From Chromatiaceae bacterium (GTDB lineage: Bacteria > Pseudomonadota > Gammaproteobacteria > Chromatiales > Chromatiaceae), in the NCBI GenBank assembly GCA_024235315.1, contig JACKMP010000004.1, forward strand, positions 186,001 through 250,000: a stretch of 64,000 nt of DNA, read 5' to 3'. The translations under genes and the position numbers were made by a program. Each line of letters begins with the position of its first letter. The stretch's first letter is position 1. Shown here piece by piece: positions 40,227 through 50,596 of the stretch. The notes under the pieces were generated by a model, which did no database searches, was not told where the DNA came from, and saw only the letters and a program-made list of their open reading frames with translations.

Positions 40227-41507
40227 CTACAGGCGGACTTCAGCCACCGCGATCGTACGTGGTGAGCGCAGGTCCTCCGGCAGATGCTGGAACTTGTCCG
40301 CAAGCACCTTCCACAGCAGGTTGTAGTGCACCTCGCCACGCACAAGGACGACGCCCTCTGCGGGGATTTCATAACCCAGCACCCGCTGCTCATGTGGGCG
40401 CAGGCGCGTATCCGCACCAAGCTGAGTGGCTGTCGGCGGCATTGCATTCTTTCCGGCATCGTCCGACAACAGGTAAGCGAAGTAGGCCTGCGGATCGTCT
40501 TTCGCGGGATGCTCCGGCGCGTTCTGCCACAACACATTGCCGCTGGCGTCATAGGCCGTGAGTCGGAAAACGATATTGCGGAACGGCGCACCCGTGGGCA
40601 GCGCATGCGGCTGCTGATTCTTCAACGTGGCGTTGACCAGCACCTTGCCGTTGTCTGTCTTCGCGTCCAGCGTGAAAACGATGCTGCGCTTGAGCATGCC
40701 GCCGTCATGACCACCACCCATGCTGTGATCCGCGCTGTTGCCGACCATCGGCATATGACAATACTGACAGGTGACGTCACTCTTGCTGACCATGTACTCG
40801 TTGCCGGTTGCACATAATGGCACGCCATGCGCATTGTTTCGTTTGTCGTGACACCCCATACAGGCCGCGTTGGATTTCATCACGCCGGCATTGCCCTCGA
40901 GCGGCAACGATGGGATCTCCTTGCCGTCCAGGGTCACGGCCTCACCGATGTGTGGATTGGGCTTGCTGCTGTCATCTGCAGCGGCACCGCCGAACATGTC
41001 ATTGCCGGCGGTCAATTGTTGCAGACCGCGGCTGAAGCCGGCCGGCCCCTGCAGGCTGTCACTGAGCTCGTATGACGCCATGCCCAACCGCAGCTTGCCA
41101 CCTGGCGCATTGATGCCGTTAAACGCCTTGATCGTGTGGCAGGCCACACAGTTGACGCCTTCCTTGTATGAAACCTTGGCATCGATCTTGGTCGCTTTGT
41201 CCAGCGCCGCATTCGGAACATGGCACTGCAGGCAGACCGGGTAGGCACCCGATTTGGTTTTCAAACCCTCCTGCAGCGGATCACCGGCGACCTGCTTGTA
41301 GAAGGTGCCGTGAATCGGGTCACTCAGTGCCGTACTGTTGGCATGCATGGATCCCTTCCATTGCTGGTAGATCTCCTTATGGCAGTTTTGACAGACCTCC
41401 GAGGAGACCTCCCGGATCGAGTCCGCGACAGCGACAGGCGCGGCGATAACGACCAGACAGCTGAGAGCCGCTACAGCTCCAATAGCCGAACGTATGAAAC
41501 GCGACAT
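40227..41507 (-). CDS. Pentaheme cytochrome c (c554-like) with C-terminal beta domain
   Basis: About 426 residues from ATG 41507, preceded by GGAGG. The signal peptide is IRSAIGAVAALSCLVVIAAP. Five CxxCH sites follow: CQNCH, CLQCH, CVACH, CMGCH and CQYCH. The haem domain occupies about residues 35-265 and resembles the cytochrome c554/c-prime group. The last 160 residues have no haem site and look like a beta-sandwich (VNATLKNQQPHALPTGAPFR, NIVFRLTAYDASGNVLWQ). It is the first gene of the HAO-NapC-membrane protein B transcription unit and probably carries electrons to or from the HAO-like enzyme. Confidence 0.9.
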   Translation of the reverse strand: MSRFIRSAIGAVAALSCLVVIAAPVAVADSIREVSSEVCQNCHKEIYQQWKGSMHANSTALSDPIHGTFYKQVAGDPLQEGLKTKSGAYPVCLQCHVPNAALDKATKIDAKVSYKEGVNCVACHTIKAFNGINAPGGKLRLGMASYELSDSLQGPAGFSRGLQQLTAGNDMFGGAAADDSSKPNPHIGEAVTLDGKEIPSLPLEGNAGVMKSNAACMGCHDKRNNAHGVPLCATGNEYMVSKSDVTCQYCHMPMVGNSADHSMGGGHDGGMLKRSIVFTLDAKTDNGKVLVNATLKNQQPHALPTGAPFRNIVFRLTAYDASGNVLWQNAPEHPAKDDPQAYFAYLLSDDAGKNAMPPTATQLGADTRLRPHEQRVLGYEIPAEGVVLVRGEVHYNLLWKVLADKFQHLPEDLRSPRTIAVAEVRL

Positions 41508-41962
41508 GCGATAGATCCTCCGAATAGCGCTTGGTGGCATTGTTGTTTTTCTGTTGACCGCTTGGCGGCGCAACTTATCGTTCTATTTATTTGTTGTATC
41601 CAACCATGATCGCCGACTCGTCGCTTTGACCTGGATTAATCTTTCTCCATCTCGCCAACCGGCACACATAGACGCGCACACGCCAACCGACGCGTAGATA
41701 CGCCATATTTATGTCGCTTCAATGTTTTGAGCGCAAGACTGGAGGAAATTCAACCAATACCGTCATATTAGATGACGCTATCTGGTATATATAGAGAAGC
41801 TTGCCGAAAAGCGATCGGCACATTCACCGACGACCGCAGACATCCTCAACACAGGTCATGCAATAAGTTATTTCTAATAAACGAATTAATTTGCATCAAG
41901 TGTTTTCGCCAATACAACCGTCACCCCGACAGGGACGCTTCAGGCAGTCCGGCGATCGATAT
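41508..41962. other. Intergenic region upstream of the cytochrome operon
   Basis: These 455 bases are AT-rich and contain no convincing gene. They must hold the promoter of the pentaheme-HAO-NapC operon (minus strand). TTAAT-TTGC-ATCAA at 41886-41899 matches the FNR/ANR palindrome TTGAT-N4-ATCAA with one mismatch, but lies about 380 bases before the first gene. Around 41771-41785 there is a small inverted repeat, AGAT-GACGCT-ATCT. Confidence 0.4.
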
Positions 41963-44900
41963 CTACATATCGTCCGGTTCCAACTCGGACGCCAGCCGAC
42001 GTTGCAGCTGCCGCGGCGACCCGGTTTGCTTCGCCAACAAATCGTAGGCAACCGGCACGACGAACAGGGTGAACAGTGTTGCTGCCAGCACGCCGTAAAG
42101 AATCACGGTCCCGATCACCGCGCGGGTCTCGGCACCGGCACCGGAAGAGAGCAGCAAGGGCAGCGAGCCAGCGGCCGTCGTGATCCCCGTCATCACGATC
42201 GGGCGGAAACGGACCTCAGCCGCTTCGAGAAGGGCTGCGTGGAACTCATGCCCCGCATCGCGCAACTGATTGGCGAACTCGACGATCAGGATGCCGTTCT
42301 TGGCTGCCAGTCCGACCAGCATGATCAGGCCAATCTGACTGTACAGATTAAGCGAGTAACCGCTCAGGTGCAGCCCCAGGAGCGCCCCGGCCATCGCCAG
42401 CGGCACTGTCAGCATGATCACGAACGGATGTATCCAGCTCTCGAACTGTGCGGCAAGCACGAGGTAGACGATGACTGAGCCGAGTATCAACACGAACAGG
42501 ATCGATTCCCCTGCCGACCTGAATTCCTGTGACTGCCCCTTGTAGTCGACGATGACCTTGCCTGGCAGGCTCTCCTGAACCAGGCCATCGAGATAGGACA
42601 GCGCATCACCAAGCGCAAGACCGTCCTTCAGGTTCGCCTCGATGGTGATCGCACGCACACGGTTGTACCGGTTCAGCTTGATGGAGTCCGCCACTTCCTC
42701 GAGGCGTACCAGGTTACTCAGGGGGATCAGTCGATCGCTGCGCATCGATCGCACATACAGGTTGGAAAGATCCGTCGGTGAGCGTTGCTCCACCCGCTCA
42801 CCCTCGAGAATGACGTCGTACTCCTCACCTTCCTCGATAAAACTCGTGACCCGGCGCGATCCGAGCATCGTCTCCAGCGTGCGGCCGATCTCTCCGACGG
42901 TCACGCCGAGATCGGCGGCACGGTCGTAATCGATCAACACCCTGATCTGAGGCTTGGTCTCCTTGTAGTCCCAGTCGATTCCCTCGAGACCCGGATTCGA
43001 TTCCTCGATCCTGTCGATCAGGATATCGCGCCATTCCGCCAGCTCGGCGTAGGTGCCGCCGCCAATGACGAACTGCACGGGTTTCTGGATACGCTTGCCG
43101 AAGCCCTGGCGCATCAACGGAAATGCACGCACACCGGACAGGTCGGCCAGGCGTCTGCTCACGTCGTCCATGATCTCCCACGCGCTCCGCCGCCTTGCCC
43201 AGTCGTCCAATACGTTGACCACGATACCGCTGTTGAATATAGAAAAATTGCTGAAGGTCCGCGGTGCACGGACCAACAGACGCGAAACCTCGCCGGACTC
43301 GACCAGCGGCATCAGTCGTCGCTCAATCTCATCCATATACTCTTTCATGTATTCGTAAGTCGCGCCTTCTGGGCCGCTGACAATGACAAAGAAAGTGCCG
43401 CGGTCCTCCTTCGGCGCATACTCGCTGGGCATCTTTTCGATCAACCATTGCGTCCCGACAAGAATCGCGAGAAAGACCAGCCCAACGAGCCATCGATGAT
43501 GCAGGGCGCCACGCAGCATCCATAGATAGCCATCACGTATCCCGCCGAACACCCGATCCACGGCGAGCGCAAGGCGGGCCTTGGCGCCATCCTTCGGCAG
43601 GATCTGCGATGCCAGCATTGGCGACAACGACAGCGCGACGAAACTCGAGAAACCGACGGCCGCCGCCATCGTCAGTGCGAACTCGGAAAACAACCGCCCG
43701 ACGTCGCCCTGCAGGAAAGCGATCGGCACGAACACAGCGATCAGCACTATGGTTGTCGCAATGACTGCAAACGCGACCTGGCGCGTACCCTTGAAAGCGG
43801 CCACCAGGCGCGTCTCGCCATACTGCGTCATCCGTCGGTCGATGTTCTCCAGGACCACGATCGCATCATCGACGACCAGTCCGATCGCCAGAACCAGGGC
43901 CAGCAGGGTCAGGATGTTGATGGAAAACCCCAGCATCAACAGCACCAGGAACGTGGCGATCAGCGATACCGGCACCGTCACCGCAGGGACCAGCGTCGCG
44001 CGCACGCTGCCGAGAAACAGAAAGATCACCGACACGACCATCGCGATGGCGATGGCGAGCGTCTTGTAGACCTCGGCGACCGCCCCTTCGATGAATACCG
44101 ACGAATCGAAACTCTGCTTGATGGCCATGCCCTCCGGCAGTGTCGGATTGATGCGCTCCATCTCGCGCTTGGCGCCTTCGGCCACCTCGATCGTGTTGGC
44201 TTTCGACTGCTTGATGACGCCGATCCCGACCATCGGGACACCGTTGCCGCGGAAAAAGGTGCGGGTCTCCTCGGCACCCTTCTCCACCCGGGCGACATCG
44301 CCGAGGCGGACCAGATAACCATCCGTGCCGCGCATCAGCACCAGCTGTTTGAAATCTTCCGCCGCCTGGAAGTTGCGCGCGACGCGGACCGTGAACTGAC
44401 GATCCACTGAATCGAGGGCTGCCCGCAGGCAGTTCGAGATTTTCTGCACGCAGGGCATTCTCGACATCACTGACCGACAGGTTGCGGGCGGCCAGTTCCT
44501 TGCGATCGAGCCAGATCCGCATCGCGAACGTCTGTCCGCCACCAAGGCGGACCCGTGCCACGCCGTCGAGGACAGAAAAGCGATCCACCAGATAACGCCG
44601 CGCATAGTCCGAAAGTTCCGGCACGCTCATGCGGTCGCTGACCAGGTTCAGCCACATGATCACGTCTTCATTGCTGTCCACCTTCTGGATCTCTGGTGGC
44701 TCCGCCTCGTCCGGTAGATCATCGAGTACCGTTGACACACGGTCCCGTATGTCATTGGCGGCACCATCGATATCGCGATCGATGTGGAACTCACCGTGAT
44801 CGCCGAGCGCCCGTCCTCACTGACGGACTGGATATAGCGGATGCCCTCCACACCGGAAATCCGATCCTCGATCAGCTGAGTGATGCGGCTCTCGACCACA

Positions 44901-45069
44901 TTGGCTGCGGCACCACGGTATACGGTCTCGATGGAAACCACCGGGGGTCGATATCCGGGTATTCACGCAACGGCAACCGGTCGAACGCCACCAGGCCGAA
45001 GGCAATCAACAGCAGCGACAGCACCGACGCGAATACCGGCCGGGTGACTGAAACGTCGGAAAGGATCAT
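41963..45069 (-). pseudogene. RND-family efflux permease, interrupted by three frameshifts
   Basis: Encodes an AcrB/MexB-like proton-driven permease of about 1030 residues. From ATG 45069 the protein starts MILSDVSVTRPVFASVLSLL, normal for the family. Frame breaks occur near 44940 (run of C), near 44780 and near 44430. Each fragment continues the family sequence exactly where the last stops: DIDPP/VVSIETVYRGAAANV; GRSAITVE/FHIDRDIDGAAND; LELPAG/LDSVDRQF. From 44430 to the stop the frame is whole, with VVDDAIVVLENI in the first half and the C-terminal transmembrane set. There are no stops except those caused by the shifts. Either recent inactivation or base-calling errors in this stretch. Confidence 0.85.
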
Positions 45070-46151
45070 TTTGCCGACTCCGCCTCCTGCACGGCCGGCG
45101 GCGACTTGAGAAGTTCGGCCAGTGACTCCGAACCGTCGCCGATCGCCCGCACACTGACCGCCTGCCCGGGACGAACACGCATCGTCCCATGGGTGACGAC
45201 GAGTTCACCCGCCTGCACCCCTGCAACACCTCGACCTCACCGGGCCGGCGCGAGCCTATGGTGACCTGCCGACGCTCGACCTTGTGCCCCTGTCCTGCCG
45301 GCACCGCAACCATGACGAACTGCTCCCGCCCCTGCGGCATCAGCGCCGCTTCAGGCAGTACCAGCGTCCTGCGGGCATCCTTGCGCAGCGTCACCTGCAT
45401 CAGCATGCCGGGTTTCAGCAGGCGTTCCGGATTGGGCAGTATCACCCTCACCTTGATCGAGCGCGTCACCGTGTCGATACGGCTGTCGATACTGTGCAAA
45501 CGACCGTCGAATCGCGCGCTCACCATAGGCTCGGGTTACCGCATCGACCGGCATACCGATCACGAGACTGGGCACGAACAGACTCGGTACCGCGAGATCG
45601 AGTTTCATCACCGAATCGTCGTCCAGCGTGGTGATCAGGTCGCCCGGCTCCACCAGCGCCCCGACACTGATGTTGCGAAGCCCCACGACGCCGGAAAATG
45701 GCGCCTTGATCAGCCGGTCGGACAGACGGGACTCGATCGCCGTCAGCCGGGCCCTTGCCGTTTCCACTCCCGGCACGCTCATCGAGCAGTGACTTGGCCG
45801 CTGTGCCCTGGGTCGCCAGCGACTGGACCCTGCGGTACTGCCGTTCCGCCTCACCGACCGTGGCCCTGCCCTCGGTCAGCAGCGCATGTTCTTCGACGCT
45901 GGTCATTTCGGCCAGCACCTGCCCCGCTTGCACGCGATCACCATCGTCGAATGCAAGGCGCTGATGGTCTCGGTGACGGTTGCGGTCAACGCCACCGACT
46001 CATTGGCGCGCAGCGTGCCGAGCGCCTCGATACGATCTTCGAAGTCCATCATCAGGGCGGGCACGACGATCACCGGCACGACCTGGGTCGCGGTACCGGC
46101 CGTCGGCGGCAGCGCCACGGCCAACACCCATAACAGCCAGCGGCCAACCAA
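45066..46151 (-). pseudogene. HlyD/MFP periplasmic adaptor of the RND pump, frameshifted
   Basis: Partner of the permease; its stop TGA overlaps the permease ATG (ATGA). Pieces in three frames assemble a full adaptor of about 360 residues. They are a signal-like segment (LLWVLAVALPPTAGTA), the early barrel-lipoyl part (ALGTLRANESVALTATVTET), the hairpin (VEEHALLTEGRATVGEAERQ), the lipoyl return (IKAPFSGVVGLRNISVGALV), the beta barrel (RIDTVTRSIKVRV) and the membrane-proximal domain. Breaks lie near 45945, 45770, 45530 and 45225, and the start region may hold another. The lost bases are mostly one per site, often in G or C runs. Confidence 0.8.
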
Positions 46152-46356
46152 CAGACATCCCCAGACCGAACCATGCCTCCCGCCTCCTGAATCACTGACC
46201 GCTTTCCGCGGACATTAGCACGCCAACGCGAAATCGAACGGCTGTGCCTCATGGCCACCGGAGAAAAGGTCGGCGCGGCAGGCTTGGCCGCACGCATGTT
46301 TGCAACAGCCGGCCCGCGCACCACGGTAGCGCCGGGTGCGCGGTGCGCCCCTATGC

Positions 46357-46775
46357 CTACCGGACCGTGATCGTGATCCGCTGAGACATTACGGGCGGGT
46401 CGTGCGGAACATGATTGTGATCCCCAGCAGCAGTTGCAGCGTGTGCTGGCCGGGCGGCAGCATGATCGCGGTCTGTGTCTGACCGCCGCCGAAATGCCTG
46501 TGCTGGTCGTCAGCCGGAGCGGCTCAGATCCGGAGGCTGGTCCGGCAGATCGATCAGCAGGTGATGATGCCCGGTGTTGGCGCGCTCGACACCCGCCGGC
46601 GCCACGCCCATTCCGGAGAGTCCGAACTTGACGGTCACCGGGCTGTTCACCACCGCCCCATCCGCCGGCTCGATGATGTAGACCTGCGCATCCGGCGGTG
46701 CCGGGTGCCCGCCTCTGCCGCGGCGGTGACGCACAGAAGGCCGCAGGTCAGCAGCGAAATCGTTATCGTATGCAT
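46357..46775 (-). pseudogene. DUF4399 secreted protein, frameshifted
   Basis: ATG 46775 has a good AAAGAGAGAG-type site and opens a signal peptide (MHTITISLLTCGLLCVTAAA). The family core follows in other frames: VYIIEPADGAVVNSPVTVKF, GVERANTGHHHLLID, HFGGGQTQTAIMLPPGQHTL and DHNHVPHDPPVMSQRITITV, ending at TAG 46357. Three frame breaks, near 46710, 46520 and 46420, are needed to join them. The product is a small periplasmic copper- or stress-associated protein of unknown function in related genomes. Same defect type as the adjacent RND genes. Confidence 0.78.
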
Positions 46776-47154
46776 AACACTCTCTCTTTCAGGTGACGCG
46801 CCTCGTACCCGACAAGCGCCCGACGACCACGGAACACTCCGCCGGGCTTCGCGCTGTGACTGTCAATACGGGAGACCGGGAAACAGGTCAGGGCAGGCGC
46901 AACCGGACGGGGTATCCGCCCGATTCCCTGCAGTCTAGTCGAACGATCGAAATCGCAATCGCCGAGGCACCGGTCAACAACCCTGCAAACTGTGGTGCTG
47001 TCGGCAACACCGGCCGGAAGGAGCGCATCCGGGACCGATGACAGACCCGATTACCCCGTGCATCATCCGGCTGGCGGCAACCGAAACCGGTGCTAGTCTT
47101 TGGTCAAACAGATCGGGCAACCCAGCCCGGCGTCTCGTCAGAAGCGGGTGAAAG
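46776..47154. other. Intergenic region beyond DUF4399
   Basis: These 379 bases have no recognisable gene. Because the neighbouring 2.4 kb is full of frame breaks, a broken short gene here cannot be excluded. Confidence 0.4.
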
Positions 47155-47349
47155 GTGAAAAACGAGGGTGACGAAAGCCCCGCCGAGATCCTCGAGCGTT
47201 TTCAGGCAATGTCTCGTGGCAGGAAGATCGTCCTGGTCGTTTTTGTCATCTGGGCCATTCAGGCGATACCGAAATGGACCGCTGCGATCGTGGGCGACGG
47301 GGAGACATCTGCCAAGATCATGCGGATGTTTGTGACGCCGCGCGCCTAG
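47155..47349 (+). CDS. Small single-helix membrane protein
   Basis: A 64-residue protein starting with GTG (MKNEGDESPAEILERFQAMS) after a purine-rich AAAG. An acidic amphipathic N-terminus is followed by one transmembrane helix (IVLVVFVIWAIQAIPKW) and a short tail. No family recognised. It overlaps the 3' end of the convergent gene by about 30 bases. Confidence 0.55.
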   Translation: MKNEGDESPAEILERFQAMSRGRKIVLVVFVIWAIQAIPKWTAAIVGDGETSAKIMRMFVTPRA

Positions 47350-47638
47350 AACCCAGCAACCCTCGCAGCAGGGAATGGCTGCCCATTGTCACATCGGCGA
47401 TGAGCGAGACCAGCCCGCCAACCAGCAGGCCGGCAGCAAGATTTCCCATCAACACACCAGCCAATACTCCATACAGCAGAGGCACCGCACGGACCACGAA
47501 ACGACCGGCAATTTCCTTCGCCTCGTCGCCCAGCTCATGCGTGTAATTGACTGAACAATCCGCGTGTTTCCGGCGCCGTGCCGGCGTCGTGCTGATGGCC
47601 GTGAGATGTTGAGGATACTGCTGAAAGCCTGGTTTCAT
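47318..47638 (-). CDS. Hypothetical membrane protein
   Basis: About 106 residues from a Met at 47638; the start is poorly supported and could be nearer VNYTHEL. The well-formed part is a conserved-looking amphipathic lead (HELGDEAKEIAGRFVVRAVP) and one long hydrophobic stretch with Gly repeats (LLYGVLAGVLMGNLAAGLLV, GGLVSLIADVTMG). The 3' end overlaps the small plus-strand gene. It lies next to a frameshift-rich block, so the 5' part may be misread. Confidence 0.42.
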   Translation of the reverse strand: MKPGFQQYPQHLTAISTTPARRRKHADCSVNYTHELGDEAKEIAGRFVVRAVPLLYGVLAGVLMGNLAAGLLVGGLVSLIADVTMGSHSLLRGLLGSRRAASQTSA

Positions 47639-47720
47639 TTCGTCGATGCCGCATCGGAGGTGGATGTTGTATATATCGACCGCCGGCGGGAAATCTGCAC
47701 CAGGGCTGGCCCGGCCGCTC

Positions 47721-47752
47721 GACAAAAAGCCCCGACCATGCGGCCGGGGCTT
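47721..47752 (-). terminator. Rho-independent terminator of acnB
   Basis: AAGCCCCG (47727-47734) pairs with CGGGGCTT (47745-47752) around a ten-base loop; on the minus strand the hairpin is followed by TTTTGTC. It lies 30 bases beyond the acnB stop. Confidence 0.85.
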
Positions 47753-47781
47753 CCAGACAATGCCAGGTGTCGCGAGCGCCG

Positions 47782-50385
47782 CTACATCGCCAGTTTCAGT
47801 ACCACTTCCTGACCACGTTTTGCCGATTCGACGAACGCCGGCATCTGGTCGAAGTTCAGGTAGCGATAGATCTCCGGCGCCATGCTGTCGATCCTGGTCG
47901 CGTACTGCATGTATTCCTCAACGGTCGGCAGTTTGCCCAGCACCGACGCCACGGCGGCCAGTTCGGCCGAGGCGAGAAACACATCAGCCCCCTGACCCAG
48001 CCGATTCGGGAAGTTGCGGGTCGAGGTAGAGACCGCGGTCGAATTGGCAGCAATTCGCGCCTGGTTGCCCATGCACAATGAACAGCCGGGCATCTCGGTA
48101 CGGGCGCCGGCGCTGGCAAACAGGAAGTAGTAGCCCTCCTCCATCAGCTGGTGCTCGTCCATCTTGGTCGGCGGCGCGATCCACAGGCGTGTCGGGATCA
48201 CCCCGCCGGCCGCCTCGAGCAGTTTGCCGGCGGCGCGGAAGTGACCAATGTTGGTCATGCACGAACCGATGAACACCTCGTCGATCTTGCGCCCGGCGAC
48301 CTCGGACAGGGGTTTCACATCGTCCGGGTCATTCGGACATGCCAGCAGCGGTTCCTTGATCGCGGACATATCGATCTCGATCACCTCGGCATACTCCGCA
48401 TCGGGGTCCGCGCGCATCAGGCTCGGATCCGCCAGCCATTCCTCCATCGCTCGGGCGCGCCGCTCGAGTGTTCGTGCGTCCTGGTAACCGTTGTCGATCA
48501 TCCAGCGCAGCATCACGATGTTCGAACGCAGGTATTCGGCAACCGATTTCTCCGACAGCTCGATGGTGCAGCCGCCGGCTGAACGCTCGGCCGATGCATC
48601 GGACAGCTCGAACGCCTGCTCGACGGTCAGGTCCGGCAGGCCCTGGATCTCCAGGATGCGGCCGTTGTAGACATTCTTCTTGCCCTTCTTCTCGACGGTC
48701 AGCAGGCCGCGCTGGATTGCCGCATAGGGGATTGCGTTCACCAGGTCGCGTAGCGTGATACCCGGCTGCATCTTTCCGCTGAACCGCACCAGCACTGATT
48801 CAGGCATATCCAGCGGGATCACACCGAGTGCGGCACCGAACGCCACCAGGCCGGAACCGGCCGGGAACGAGATACCGAGGGGAAAGCGGGTGTGCGAGTC
48901 ACCACCGGTGCCCACCTGGTCGGGCAGCAGCATGCGGTTCAGCCAGCTGTGGATGATGCCGTCGCCGGGCCGCAACGACACGCCACCACGGGTCTGGATG
49001 AAATCCGGCAGCGTGTGCTGGGTATTGACGTCGACCGGCTTGGGGTAGGCCGCGGTGTGGCAGAACGACTGCATCACCAGGTCGGCCGAGAAACCGAGGC
49101 ATGCCAGTTCCTTGAGCTCGTCGCGGGTCATCGGGCCAGTGGTGTCCTGGCTGCCAACAGTGCTCATGCGCGGTTCACAATAGGTGCCGGGGCGTATGCC
49201 GGCGACGCCGCAGGCCTTTCCAACCATTTTCTGCGCCAGCGTGAAACCCTTGCCGCTGTCAGCTGGATCGACGGGTTTGCGGAACACATCGCTGTGACCA
49301 AGGCCGAGCGACTCGCGTGCCTTGGTGGTCAGACTGCGGCCGATGATCAGCGGGATGCGCCCGCCTGCCCGCACCTCGTCGAGCAGCACCTCGGTCTTGA
49401 GCGAAAAACTGCTGATCACCTCGCCGGCGTCGTTTTCGATCGTGCCGGCATACGGCTTGATCACTATCACGTCGCCCATGTTCAGGTTCTCAACCGGGCA
49501 CTCGATCGGCAGCGCGCCGGAGTCCTCGACCGTATTGAAGAAGATCGGCGCGATCTTGCCGCCCAGTACCACGCCACCGGCGCGTTTGTTGGGCACGAAC
49601 GGGATATCGTCACCCATGTGCCACAGCACCGAGTTGGTTGCGGACTTGCGCGACGACCCGGTACCCACCACGTCGCCGACATAAGCCAGCGGAAGACCTT
49701 TCTGCTTGAGGGCACCGATCGCCTGCATCGGGCCGACCTTGCCGGCGTCGTCCGGCTCGATGCCGTCACGCGCGTTCTTCAGCATCGCCAATGCGTGCAG
49801 CGGGATGTCCGGACGCGACCACGCGTCCTGTGCCGGCGACAGGTCGTCGGTGTTGGTCTCACCGCTCACCTTGAACACCGTCAGTTTGATCTCGTCCGCC
49901 AGCTTCGGTTTCCGCGTGAACCACTCGGCATCTGCCCACGACTGGATCACCGCCCTGGCATTGGCGTTGCCCGCCTTGGCTTTCTCCTCGACGTCATGGA
50001 AGGCATCGAACATCAGCAGCGTGAACTTGAGCTGTTCGGCGGCGAGTTCGCCCAGTTCGGCATCGTCGAGCAACTCGATCAGCGGCTGGATGTTGTAACC
50101 GCCCAGCATGGTCCCGAGCAGTTCCACGGCCTTGTGCCCGTCGATCAGCGGGGATGTGGCCTCACCTTTGGCGACGGCGGCGAGAAAGCCGGCTTTGACA
50201 TACGCGGCCTCGTCCACGCCAGGCGGCACCCGGTCGGTCAGCAGATCGACCAGCACCTGCTCCTCTCCGGCCGGCGGATTCTTCAGCAACAGCACCAGCT
50301 CGTTGACCTGTTCGGCATTCAGCGGCAGTGGTGGAATACCCTGTGTGGCACGTTCCTCGACATGTTTACGGTAGGCTTCGAGCAT
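47782..50385 (-). CDS. acnB: Bifunctional aconitate hydratase B / 2-methylisocitrate dehydratase
   Basis: Fe-S TCA-cycle enzyme interconverting citrate and isocitrate; 867 residues, normal for AcnB. An N-terminal HEAT-like domain starts [13 protein letters not shown]. The swivel domain has [13 protein letters not shown], and the three catalytic domains follow. The [4Fe-4S] cysteines are in [15 protein letters not shown] and [10 protein letters not shown]. The gene is preceded by a region with a perfect inverted repeat and a divergent LysR gene, suggesting control by that regulator. Confidence 0.97.
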   Translation of the reverse strand: MLEAYRKHVEERATQGIPPLPLNAEQVNELVLLLKNPPAGEEQVLVDLLTDRVPPGVDEAAYVKAGFLAAVAKGEATSPLIDGHKAVELLGTMLGGYNIQPLIELLDDAELGELAAEQLKFTLLMFDAFHDVEEKAKAGNANARAVIQSWADAEWFTRKPKLADEIKLTVFKVSGETNTDDLSPAQDAWSRPDIPLHALAMLKNARDGIEPDDAGKVGPMQAIGALKQKGLPLAYVGDVVGTGSSRKSATNSVLWHMGDDIPFVPNKRAGGVVLGGKIAPIFFNTVEDSGALPIECPVENLNMGDVIVIKPYAGTIENDAGEVISSFSLKTEVLLDEVRAGGRIPLIIGRSLTTKARESLGLGHSDVFRKPVDPADSGKGFTLAQKMVGKACGVAGIRPGTYCEPRMSTVGSQDTTGPMTRDELKELACLGFSADLVMQSFCHTAAYPKPVDVNTQHTLPDFIQTRGGVSLRPGDGIIHSWLNRMLLPDQVGTGGDSHTRFPLGISFPAGSGLVAFGAALGVIPLDMPESVLVRFSGKMQPGITLRDLVNAIPYAAIQRGLLTVEKKGKKNVYNGRILEIQGLPDLTVEQAFELSDASAERSAGGCTIELSEKSVAEYLRSNIVMLRWMIDNGYQDARTLERRARAMEEWLADPSLMRADPDAEYAEVIEIDMSAIKEPLLACPNDPDDVKPLSEVAGRKIDEVFIGSCMTNIGHFRAAGKLLEAAGGVIPTRLWIAPPTKMDEHQLMEEGYYFLFASAGARTEMPGCSLCMGNQARIAANSTAVSTSTRNFPNRLGQGADVFLASAELAAVASVLGKLPTVEEYMQYATRIDSMAPEIYRYLNFDQMPAFVESAKRGQEVVLKLAM

Positions 50386-50524
50386 GTGTTCACCTCACTC
50401 TCTGATTCACCGATTGACTGCCGAAGTCTAGTCGGCCAGCGTCCGGTGGATGGTTAAGACCCTTGAATATCCGGCCCAGCTATCCAGGCAATGTGGCTGG
50501 TGCAGGCTCATTCCGTTGCTGCAG

Positions 50525-50593
50525 TGCAAAAATAACAAAGTGCATAACATACGTATAATGGATACTTTGCATAAATAACATGCTATTTTTGCA
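50525..50593. promoter_or_regulatory. Inverted repeat and promoter region between acnB and lysR-type gene
   Basis: TGCAAAAATA (50525-50534) and TATTTTTGCA (50584-50593) are perfect inverted copies flanking an AT-rich core. That core contains a consensus -10, TATAAT (50554-50559), pointing to the LysR gene. LysR proteins usually bind such divergent regions and repress their own gene; the assignment to this regulator is inference. Confidence 0.55.
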
Positions 50594-50596
50594 TGT

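Noticed and set aside
46070..46324. Minus-strand open frame between the adaptor and DUF4399, considered as a regulator gene
   Set aside because: No helix-turn-helix or other domain, and it overlaps the adaptor 5' end in another frame.
48892..50457. Plus-strand open frame of over 500 codons opposite acnB
   Set aside because: Mirror frame of the complete acnB gene; no motifs and no ribosome site.
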